Source: Gammaproteobacteria bacterium (GTDB taxonomy: Bacteria; Pseudomonadota; Gammaproteobacteria; GRL18). From it: a stretch of DNA of 12,577 bases. Made by a program: the position numbers and the translations under genes. Where the stretch lies: NCBI GenBank assembly GCA_027076245.1, contig JALTKC010000423.1, forward strand, positions 1 through 12,577. Direction: 5' to 3'. Shown here one piece after another: positions 1 through 5,588 of this stretch (its first letter is position 1; every line of letters begins with the position of its first letter). The notes beneath the pieces were generated by a model. It worked only from the letters and a program-made list of their open reading frames with translations, made no database searches and was not told the DNA's origin.

Positions 1-132
1 AAACAGGCACTGGCACCTTTGCTGAGGGAGGCCATGGCACAGCAACAGGTCAGTGGTGAGTTTTATCCGGGCTTATGGCTGGATATTGGTACACCGCAAA
101 GACTGGAGGCTTTAAATCAAAGTCTTAAATAG
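1..132 (+). CDS. murU: MurU-like nucleotidyltransferase, C-terminal fragment
   Basis: This is the last 43 codons of a gene that begins outside the window; it ends at TAG 130-132. The translated tail contains LAPLLREAMA, then VSGEFYPGLWLDIGTPQRL, which is the typical C-terminus of NTP_transferase-family sugar-1-phosphate nucleotidyltransferases. The sequence W-x-D-I-G-T-P near the end is characteristic of N-acetylmuramate-1-phosphate uridylyltransferase MurU and of mannose-1-phosphate guanylyltransferases. In gammaproteobacteria MurU makes UDP-MurNAc in the cytoplasm during peptidoglycan recycling, usually beside the sugar kinase AmgK. The catalytic N-terminal half is not visible, so substrate assignment rests on the tail alone. 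A glucose- or mannose-1-phosphate enzyme is the alternative. Confidence 0.68.
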   Translation, partial: KQALAPLLREAMAQQQVSGEFYPGLWLDIGTPQRLEALNQSLK

Positions 133-170
133 TATGCATCTATTCGGTTTCTTTAAAAGTCGTTCACTTT

Positions 171-253
171 CCTGGGAGCGTGGGCATCCTGCCCACGTCA
201 ACGAACAGAGTTATTCTTGCTTTTGATGCGGGCAGGATGCCCGCACTCCCAGG
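171..253. repeat. Inverted pair of REP-like hairpins
   Basis: Two 30-base arms (171-200 and 224-253) are inverted copies agreeing at 26 of 30 positions, separated by 23 bases. Each arm contains its own small hairpin. On the left, an 8-base stem 179-186/190-197 closes a TCC loop. On the right, stem 227-234/238-245 closes a GGA loop. All four differences between the arms form two compensating base-pair changes inside these small stems. The outer 8 bases (CCTGGGAG and its complement) are identical. The arrangement resembles BIME/REP elements mobilised by REP-associated transposases, but no transposase is present here. It lies 38 bases after the murU stop and may also act as a transcription barrier. 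It has no T-run. Confidence 0.85.
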
Positions 254-288
254 ATCAGTAAACCGATATTCATTTATAAGGAAGACCA

Positions 289-1752
289 ATGGGTCGGGAT
301 ATTACTCACAGCCATTTTAAAAAAGTAGACTTTGATCGTTACAGCAGCAAAATGTCCGCTGAACTGGACTGGGTCTGCCAATGGTTTAAGCAGCAGAACA
401 ATAGTACCGAAGCCTCTCACAATCCCACCATTGGTTTTGAAATGGAAATGTGTCTGGTGGATGGGGAGGGTGTCCCGGCCAGTGTCAATGAACGCTTGCT
501 GCAGCAATTACAGGATACTGAAATATTTTCCCAGATCACTCTGGAACTGGCCCAGTTTAATATTGAACTGAATGGTTCGGTTTTTAAACTGACCGGCACG
601 GTACTGCGTAATATGCAGCAGGAACTGCAGCAATTATACCAGGTCTGCCAGCAGGCCGCCAAAGCTATCGGATGTAATATTGTTATGATCGGCAGCCTGC
701 CCAGTTTGCAGGAACAGCATCTGCAGCTGGATAATATGTCACAAATGACCCGTTATCAGGCCTTAAATGAACAGGTGCTGCGCAGCCGGAAGGGCAGGGC
801 CATTGAGCTGGATATTCAGGGTGCAGAAACCCTGAAAAGTGTCCATTATGATGTCATGCTGGAGTCGGTAGCCACTTCGTTTCAGCTGCACCTGCAGCTG
901 CCTTTTTCCCGTTCTGTACGTTATTACAATGCCGCCATTATTCTGTCCGCACCAATCGTTGCACTCAGTGCCAATTCCCCATTTCTGTTTGCTAAGGAAC
1001 TCTGGTGTGAAACCCGTATCCCGGTGTTTGAACAGGCCGTTTCAGTAGGCGGCTATGACGGTGCCATGTTCGGTCCGATAAAACGGGTCAGTTTTGGTTC
1101 CGGTTATGCACGAGATTCCCTGTTGGAATGTTTTCAGGAAAACCTGGCGCACTACCCGGTACTGCTGCCGGAGGTATTTGACAGTGCTATTGATGATCTG
1201 GAGCACCTGAGCCTGCATAACGGCACTATCTGGCGCTGGCCATTACCCTTAATTGCCTATAAGGGTAATGGCCAGCAAAGACAGTATCATCTGCGCCTTG
1301 AACACCGGGTGATCCCGGCAGGTCCCACGGTGGTGGACAGTATTGCCAATGCGGCTTTCTTTTATGGGGCGATTACCAGCCTGGCCACTCAGTCTTTAAT
1401 TCCTGAGCAACAGTTATCCTTTGAACAGGCAAAAGACAATTTTTACCTGGCGGCCAAACAGGGGCTGAAAGCCCGGCTAAAATGGTTATCGGGAGAGACT
1501 GTGTCAGTAAAAGCATTGATTCTGGATACCTTGCTGCCTGTGGCAAAATCGGGTCTGCGGCAGATGCAGATTGAGGCTGAAGATATTGACTATTACCTGG
1601 GTATTATTGAACAAAGGGTCAGCAGCGGTCAAAATGGTGCCGCCTGGCAGCGTCAGTATATTGCTGAACATGGAAAAGATATGCGGGCGTTAACACGGGC
1701 TTATCTGGAGCGTCAGCAGATGGGGGAGCCGGTGCATACATGGGAAGTATAG
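289..1752 (+). CDS. GCS2/YbdK-family carboxylate-amine ligase (glutamate-cysteine ligase-like)
   Basis: A 487-residue protein of the glutamate-cysteine ligase family 2 (COG2170, YbdK-like), cytoplasmic. Members join a carboxylate, typically the gamma-carboxyl of glutamate, to an amine using ATP. Family signatures are visible in order: GFEMEM at 49-54 with metal-binding acidic residues; FNIELNG at 90-96; SFQLHLQLP at 197-205; HNGTIWRW at 310-317; RLEHRVIPAGPTVVD at 336-350; and a C-terminal block ending in GEPVHTWE. The start ATG follows an AAGGAAG ribosome site at 278-284. It is longer than E. coli YbdK (about 372 residues) because of a C-terminal helical extension of roughly 110 residues, which is common in proteobacterial members. 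The natural substrate is unknown, and true glutathione synthesis cannot be asserted. A zinc hydrolase gene follows on the same strand. Confidence 0.85.
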   Translation: MGRDITHSHFKKVDFDRYSSKMSAELDWVCQWFKQQNNSTEASHNPTIGFEMEMCLVDGEGVPASVNERLLQQLQDTEIFSQITLELAQFNIELNGSVFKLTGTVLRNMQQELQQLYQVCQQAAKAIGCNIVMIGSLPSLQEQHLQLDNMSQMTRYQALNEQVLRSRKGRAIELDIQGAETLKSVHYDVMLESVATSFQLHLQLPFSRSVRYYNAAIILSAPIVALSANSPFLFAKELWCETRIPVFEQAVSVGGYDGAMFGPIKRVSFGSGYARDSLLECFQENLAHYPVLLPEVFDSAIDDLEHLSLHNGTIWRWPLPLIAYKGNGQQRQYHLRLEHRVIPAGPTVVDSIANAAFFYGAITSLATQSLIPEQQLSFEQAKDNFYLAAKQGLKARLKWLSGETVSVKALILDTLLPVAKSGLRQMQIEAEDIDYYLGIIEQRVSSGQNGAAWQRQYIAEHGKDMRALTRAYLERQQMGEPVHTWEV

Positions 1753-1753
1753 A

Positions 1754-1861
1754 GTTAAGTGTTAAGTGTTAAGGCAGAGCGGGGCTGGTTTTTATGTTTT
1801 CTGAAAGAGAGCTAATTGGGAAAAGTTTTTAGAGTTCAGTGGTTAAGAGTTGAGTGATTAA
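1754..1861 (+). repeat. Heptamer-repeat spacer between the ligase and hydrolase genes
   Basis: Starting two bases after the ligase stop are three tandem heptamers, GTTAAGT, GTTAAGT and GTTAAGG (1754-1774), followed by CAGAGC. After about 60 bases a second cluster reads GTTCAGT (1834-1840), GTTAAGA (1842-1848) and GTTGAGT (1849-1855), running into the ATG of the next gene. The GAG at 1852-1854 lies at Shine-Dalgarno distance from that ATG, so the repeat may supply the ribosome site. No promoter or terminator is evident, so ligase and hydrolase could be cotranscribed across this 109-base gap. The heptamers fit the GYTNAGN consensus also found around purD. Confidence 0.75.
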
Positions 1862-2872
1862 ATGAGTTTGGTTAATACCTTAGAATATATACCTGATGGG
1901 TTGCTGGATAAAAGGGCGGATGAACTGTATGAGGTTCTGCCGGGGCCGACTTTAATTCATCTGCCGGGTAAAAAAATGCGACCCTTGTTTGTGTCAGTCT
2001 TATTGCATGGTAATGAAACGACTGGTTGGGAAGCGGTTAAGCAATATCTTCTGGCGCATAGGGAACAGAAGCTGCCGCGGGCACTGTCATTGTTTATTGG
2101 TAATATTTCGGCTGCCAGGGAGCATAAACGGGTGCTGGACGGGCAGCCGGATTATAACCGGGTGTGGGCCTGTCATTTTTCTTCTGAAGGGCGGATGATG
2201 TCGGATATTTTACGTGAAATGCGTAAAAGAAAGGTCTTTGCCAGTCTGGATATTCATAATAATACCGGTAAAAATCCTCACTATGCCTGTATAAACCGCA
2301 AGGAACATGATTTTTTACAACTTGCGCATTTATTCAGCTCAACCGTGGTTTATTTTATTAAACCGGATACCGTGCAGTCTATGGCCTTTGCTAAACTCTG
2401 TCCGGCCGTTACGGTAGAGTGCGGTCAGCCGGAACAAAAGCACGGGGTGGAACATGCGGTTAATTTTATTGACCGGGTCATGCAACTGGATGATTTTGAT
2501 AATAGTGTTCTGAAAGCGGAAGATTTTAATTTATACCATACTATGGCGATTATCCGGGTGCCGGAGGATATCAGTATCAGCTTTGATTCCAGTCAGACGG
2601 CAGATATTATTTTTGATGCGGATGTTGATAATATGAATTTTACCGCACTGGCAGCAGGTACCCGCCTGGCGAGTATTGATATGAACTCTGGTAAACAGGC
2701 TTATTTACAGGCAATCGATGAACAGGGTAATGATGTGGCTGAACGTTATTTTGAATATATTGACGGGGAAATAAGAACCAGAATGCCGTTAATGCCGTCA
2801 ATGCTGACGACCAGAGAGGAAATTATCCGTCAGGATTGTCTGTGCTATATGATGGAAAGGATAGATTTATAG
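1862..2872 (+). CDS. M14/AstE-type zinc hydrolase (succinylglutamate desuccinylase/aspartoacylase family)
   Basis: A 336-residue protein of the AstE/AspA branch of M14 zinc carboxypeptidase-like enzymes. Such enzymes cleave acyl groups from N-acyl amino acids, or C-terminal or side-chain residues from small peptides. The catalytic set is visible: the zinc ligand pair in HGNE (H49, E52), the substrate-binding arginine region DYNR (97-100), the third zinc ligand in DIHNNTG (H132), and the probable general base in VECGQ (E186). A beta-rich C-terminal domain follows. No signal peptide is seen, so it is cytoplasmic. The ATG at 1862 has only a weak ribosome site (GAG) contributed by an upstream heptamer. 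Its position behind a GCS2-type ligase suggests the two enzymes make and trim, or recycle, the same amide-linked small molecule. That is inference; no arginine-succinyltransferase genes are present to support a real AstE role. Confidence 0.82.
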   Translation: MSLVNTLEYIPDGLLDKRADELYEVLPGPTLIHLPGKKMRPLFVSVLLHGNETTGWEAVKQYLLAHREQKLPRALSLFIGNISAAREHKRVLDGQPDYNRVWACHFSSEGRMMSDILREMRKRKVFASLDIHNNTGKNPHYACINRKEHDFLQLAHLFSSTVVYFIKPDTVQSMAFAKLCPAVTVECGQPEQKHGVEHAVNFIDRVMQLDDFDNSVLKAEDFNLYHTMAIIRVPEDISISFDSSQTADIIFDADVDNMNFTALAAGTRLASIDMNSGKQAYLQAIDEQGNDVAERYFEYIDGEIRTRMPLMPSMLTTREEIIRQDCLCYMMERIDL

Positions 2873-2940
2873 TAACTGTTCGGATTGTCTCTGCTTGTCT
2901 GACCGTGATTGAATTGAAACTGAGTAGTTACGATTTATAA

Positions 2941-2969
2941 ACAAAAAGCCGCTAATAGCGGCTTTTTGT
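2941..2969. terminator. Bidirectional Rho-independent terminator
   Basis: A perfect 12-base-pair stem (2941-2952 with 2958-2969) closes a TAATA loop. The stem has a GC-rich core (GCCGC/GCGGC) and A5/T5 tracts on either side, so it works as a hairpin plus U-run in both directions. It sits between the + strand hydrolase (stop at 2872) and the - strand phosphoribulokinase (stop at 3003), as expected for a shared terminator of convergent genes. Confidence 0.92.
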
Positions 2970-3002
2970 CTGGCGTATTACCAATGTGACTGAAAGCTAT
3001 TT

Positions 3003-3863
3003 TCAGGCTTTCGCTTTTTCCATCAGTTCATGGATGCGGGGTGCCAGGATCAGTTCCATAGCAAAGCCCATTTTGCTGCCGGGAACCACCATATTGTTGC
3101 GTCGGGACATGAAAGAATCAGGGATCATGTTCAGCAGATATGGGAAGTCCACATTTTTGGGGTCTTTAAAGCGGATAACAATAAAGCTTTCATCCGGTGT
3201 TGGAATATCACGGGCAATAAAAGGATTAGAGGTATCAACCGTAGGTACCCGCTGGAAGTTAATATCCGTGCGTGAAAACTGAGGTGTAATATAGTGTACG
3301 TAGTCAGGCATACGGCGTAATATGGTATCTACAATGGCTTCTGCAGAATAACCGCGTTGAGCATTATCACGATGGATTTTCTGAATCCATTCCAGATTAA
3401 CAATAGGGACTACACCTACCAGCAGATCAACGTATTTGGCCACATCAACATCGCCGTCTTTGGCACCACCGTGCAGACCTTCATAGAATAACAGATCGGT
3501 ACCGGAAGGAATGTTTTCCCAGTCAGTAAACTGGCCGGGTCTTAAAGGCGCATAAGGTTCAGCTTCTTCTTCACTGTGCAGGTAATAACGGCGTTTACAC
3601 ATACCGGTTTCACCGTATTCCCTGAAGGTTTCTGCCAGAATATCAAAGTGGTTGGCTTCAGGGCCGAAATGGCTGAAGTTTTCACCTTTTTCTGCGACAG
3701 CCACTTTCATGGCTTCACGATCATAGCGGTGATAGCTGTCACCTTCAATCACGGCTGGATTGATATTTTCACGGAAGAAAATATGTTCGAAGGCATTTTT
3801 TACAGTTGTGGTACCGGCACCGGAAGAACCCGTTACGGCCACGACAGGATGTTTAATAGACAT
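3003..3863 (-). CDS. prk: Phosphoribulokinase (class I, bacterial)
   Basis: A 286-residue cytoplasmic enzyme that phosphorylates ribulose 5-phosphate with ATP to give ribulose 1,5-bisphosphate, the CO2 acceptor for RuBisCO in the Calvin cycle. The Walker A loop GSSGAGTTT is at 12-20. EGDSYHRYDR supplies the catalytic base D42, H45 and R49, at the same numbering as in the Rhodobacter enzyme. FYEGLHG (126-132), IQKIHRD (160-166) and ITPQFSRTDINFQRVPTVD are further family hallmarks. Length is normal for the bacterial octameric type (about 290). The ATG is preceded by AAGGA at a good distance. No other Calvin-cycle gene is present, so this is an isolated gene with its own promoter and terminator. 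PrkB homologues also occur in heterotrophs such as E. coli, but several stretches (IRFKDPKNVDFPYLL, for example) look closer to autotrophic CbbP. Confidence 0.95.
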   Translation of the reverse strand: MSIKHPVVAVTGSSGAGTTTVKNAFEHIFFRENINPAVIEGDSYHRYDREAMKVAVAEKGENFSHFGPEANHFDILAETFREYGETGMCKRRYYLHSEEEAEPYAPLRPGQFTDWENIPSGTDLLFYEGLHGGAKDGDVDVAKYVDLLVGVVPIVNLEWIQKIHRDNAQRGYSAEAIVDTILRRMPDYVHYITPQFSRTDINFQRVPTVDTSNPFIARDIPTPDESFIVIRFKDPKNVDFPYLLNMIPDSFMSRRNNMVVPGSKMGFAMELILAPRIHELMEKAKA

Positions 3864-3930
3864 AATATGTTCCTTGTTGTATTTGCCTGGAAGCTGAGAG
3901 CACAGGCGACCTGAATATTAGATTAGTGGA

Positions 3931-3959
3931 ATATTAACCTATTTAGGAAAAAGTTACAA
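3931..3959 (-). promoter_or_regulatory. Candidate sigma-70 promoter for phosphoribulokinase
   Basis: Read on the minus strand, TTGTAA (3959-3954) is followed after a 17-base spacer by TAATAT (3936-3931). Transcription would start near 3924, about 60 bases upstream of the ATG at 3863. The -35 element touches the T-run that ends the purD-side hairpin, so the purD terminator and this promoter are packed together. Assigned by motif only. Confidence 0.5.
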
Positions 3960-4043
3960 AAAAAGTAGTGCTGAGCGTTGAGCGTTGAGAAAGAGCAAAA
4001 ACAGAGCTTTCTCCAGGCTCTTTCTCAGCGCTCAACGCTCAGC
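3958..4043 (-). terminator. Putative purD terminator formed by the inverted repeat
   Basis: On the minus strand the long hairpin 4043-3970 begins three bases after the purD stop. It is followed, after a five-base gap, by seven T residues (3964-3958). Geometry is that of a factor-independent terminator, although the stem (27 pairs, one mismatch) and the 20-base loop are much larger than usual and the T-run is slightly displaced. Confidence 0.45.
3970..4043. repeat. Heptamer-based inverted repeat downstream of purD
   Basis: Arms 3970-3996 and 4017-4043 are inverted copies matching at 26 of 27 positions, around a 20-base loop. Each arm is built from heptamers of the GYTNAGN type (GCTGAGC, GTTGAGC, GTTGAGA) and ends in AAGAGC. 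The loop holds a second CTTTCTC (4007-4013), identical to that in the right arm (4020-4026), so GAGAAAG at 3987-3993 has two possible partners. The heptamer phase continues rightward to the purD stop codon: GCTGAGA at 4049-4043 (minus strand) includes the stop TGA itself. The left arm is closely related to the repeat upstream of purD. Confidence 0.88.
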
Positions 4044-4045
4044 TC

Positions 4046-5332
4046 TCAGCGCTTCTCTCTTGCAATAGCCCGATAGCCGATATCGGTGCGGTAAAAGGCA
4101 TCTTTCCAGTGGATTTTTTGTACTTGCTCATAAACCTGTTTTTGAGCTTCACTTACTGTGTCCGCAAGGCTGACTACGCATAAGACACGGCCGCCATTGG
4201 TGACGACCTGACCGTCTTTTTCAGCGGTCCCGGCATGGAAAACTTTGTTGTCGGCATCATCTACCTGATCCAGACCTTCTATGGGCAGGCCTTTTTCATA
4301 GTCATCGGGGTAGCCGCCGGCGGCCATAACCACACCGATGGCGGCGCGGGGATCCCATTGTGCGCTTATAGTATCCAGTTTTTTATCAATAGCGGCCTGA
4401 CACAGTTCAACCAGGTCTGACTGCAGACGCATCATAATCGGCTGGGTTTCCGGATCACCGAAACGGCAGTTGTATTCCAGTACTTTCATTTCACCTTCAG
4501 GAGTAATCATCAGTCCGGCATATAAAAAACCGGTGTAATCATGACCTTCAGAGGCCATACCTTCAATAGTAGGAATAATCACTGTCTGCATTACTTTTTC
4601 AGCAATGTCATCGGTCACTACCGGAGCGGGGGAGTAAGCCCCCATACCGCCAGTATTCGGGCCTTTGTCACCATTGTCCCGGGCTTTGTGATCCTGGGAA
4701 GTGGCCAGTGGCAGGATATTTTTACCATCAGCCATAACAATAAAACTGGCTTCTTCACCGCTGAGAAACTCTTCAATAACCACCCGATGACCGGCATCCC
4801 CGAAACGGTTGCCTGCCAGCATATCTTCCACCGCAGCAATGGCTTCAGTCTCGGTCTGAGCCACAATAACCCCCTTACCGGCGGCCAGGCCATCGGCCTT
4901 AACCACAATGGGGGCACCCTGTTCCTGGATATAGGCAATGGCCGGTTCAATTTCAGTAAAGTTCTGATAAGCTGCTGTCGGGATATTATGCCGAGCCAGA
5001 AAGTCCTTGGTAAAAGCCTTGGAACCTTCCAGCTGAGCCGCTCCCTGAGTTGGCCCAAAAATGTTCAGCCCCTGTTCATTAAAGGCATCCACCACACCGG
5101 CCACCAGCGGAGCCTCAGGCCCGACAATGGTCATGGCAATATCATTTTGCTTAACAAAATCAATCAGAGCAGGAATATCTGTAACACCAATATCAATATT
5201 CGTCAGTTTAGGTTCACGAGCCGTACCGGCATTACCCGGCGCCACAAAAACCTCATCCACCCGGGACGACTGCGCCGCTTTCCAAGCCAGCGCATGCTCC
5301 CGACCGCCATTGCCAATTACTAAAATTTTCAT
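4046..5332 (-). CDS. purD: Phosphoribosylamine-glycine ligase (GAR synthetase)
   Basis: A 428-residue cytoplasmic ATP-grasp enzyme joining 5-phosphoribosylamine and glycine to form glycinamide ribonucleotide, the second step of de novo purine synthesis. Visible signatures are the N-terminal GNGGREHA (7-14), IVGPEAPL near 69-76, the ATP-grasp loop KADGLAAGKGV (145-155), the PurD block QDHKARDNGDKGPNTGGMGAY (213-232), and the metal site EYNCRFGDPETQ (286-297). I chose the ATG at 5332 because MKILVIGNGG is the standard PurD N-terminus and the resulting length is normal. An in-frame start at 5467 would add 45 residues encoded by the heptamer repeat. In many gammaproteobacteria purD follows purH; here it stands alone behind a response regulator gene, flanked by repeats. 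The final codon and stop lie within a heptamer unit. Confidence 0.97.
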   Translation of the reverse strand: MKILVIGNGGREHALAWKAAQSSRVDEVFVAPGNAGTAREPKLTNIDIGVTDIPALIDFVKQNDIAMTIVGPEAPLVAGVVDAFNEQGLNIFGPTQGAAQLEGSKAFTKDFLARHNIPTAAYQNFTEIEPAIAYIQEQGAPIVVKADGLAAGKGVIVAQTETEAIAAVEDMLAGNRFGDAGHRVVIEEFLSGEEASFIVMADGKNILPLATSQDHKARDNGDKGPNTGGMGAYSPAPVVTDDIAEKVMQTVIIPTIEGMASEGHDYTGFLYAGLMITPEGEMKVLEYNCRFGDPETQPIMMRLQSDLVELCQAAIDKKLDTISAQWDPRAAIGVVMAAGGYPDDYEKGLPIEGLDQVDDADNKVFHAGTAEKDGQVVTNGGRVLCVVSLADTVSEAQKQVYEQVQKIHWKDAFYRTDIGYRAIAREKR

Positions 5333-5381
5333 TTTTAAACCTGTGTTGTAAACCTGTTTGAGGGGGAAATAAACGGGGGGT

Positions 5382-5390
5382 ATTTTAGCA
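5382..5390 (-). promoter_or_regulatory. Candidate extended -10 promoter for purD
   Basis: On the minus strand the sequence TGCTAAAAT forms an extended -10 (TG-n-TAAAAT), placing the transcription start near 5375, about 43 bases before the purD ATG. At a 17-base spacing the -35 position holds CTGAAC (5410-5405), a weak match that falls inside a repeat heptamer. The ribosome site is a modest AGG at about -9. No PurR operator was recognised. Confidence 0.42.
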
Positions 5391-5395
5391 TAAAA

Positions 5396-5588
5396 AAGAG
5401 CAGCGTTCAGCGCTGAGCGTTCAGCGTTCAGAAAGAGCAAAAGAGTGTATTTTTGAATAAAGCGCACTCTTTACAAATAAGACAGTTATGTTTACAGGAA
5501 TATATTTAAGCTTTTTTAGCTCTTAGCTCTTAGCTCTTAGCTCTTAGCTCTTGCTCTTTCTGAACGCTGAACGCTCAGCGCTGCTCTT
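5396..5588. repeat. Large heptamer-based inverted repeat upstream of purD
   Basis: The left arm (5396-5440) and right arm (5551-5588) are inverted copies. They are identical except that the left arm has four heptamers (AGCGTTC, AGCGCTG, AGCGTTC, AGCGTTC) and the right has three. Both arms start with AAGAGC and end with AGAAAGAGCAA. The right arm ends exactly one base before the stop codon of the response regulator gene (5589). Reading minus, six T residues follow the left arm (5397-5392), so it might terminate that gene, although the roughly 110-base interior makes folding less certain. A smaller stem, AAAGAGTG/CACTCTTT (5440-5447/5465-5472), lies inside. Confidence 0.88.
5517..5551. repeat. 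Five perfect tandem copies of a 7-base repeat
   Basis: TAGCTCT is repeated five times without interruption (5517-5551), adjoining the right arm of the larger inverted repeat. Read on the minus strand the unit is GCTAAGA, which fits the same GYTNAGN consensus as the other heptamers here. The array is homogeneous while the other clusters mix variants, pointing to recent expansion by slippage. Confidence 0.93.

Noticed and set aside
171..253. Rho-independent terminator of murU
   Set aside because: The hairpins are strong, but no T-run follows on either strand. The doubled, inverted structure fits a REP-like element better.
1862..2872. Assignment as true AstE of arginine catabolism
   Set aside because: No astCADB neighbours. 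The active-site motifs define only the broader AstE/AspA family.
4541..5323. A 260-codon open frame antisense to purD
   Set aside because: It lies wholly within purD, has no recognisable domain, and the purD strand carries every family motif.
5333..5467. N-terminal extension of purD to an upstream in-frame ATG
   Set aside because: The added 45 residues come from repeat DNA and precede the standard MKILVIGNGG start. PurD length is normal without them.
5396..5588. CRISPR array
   Set aside because: The repeat period is 7 bases with no unique spacers and no cas genes. It is a short tandem and inverted repeat.
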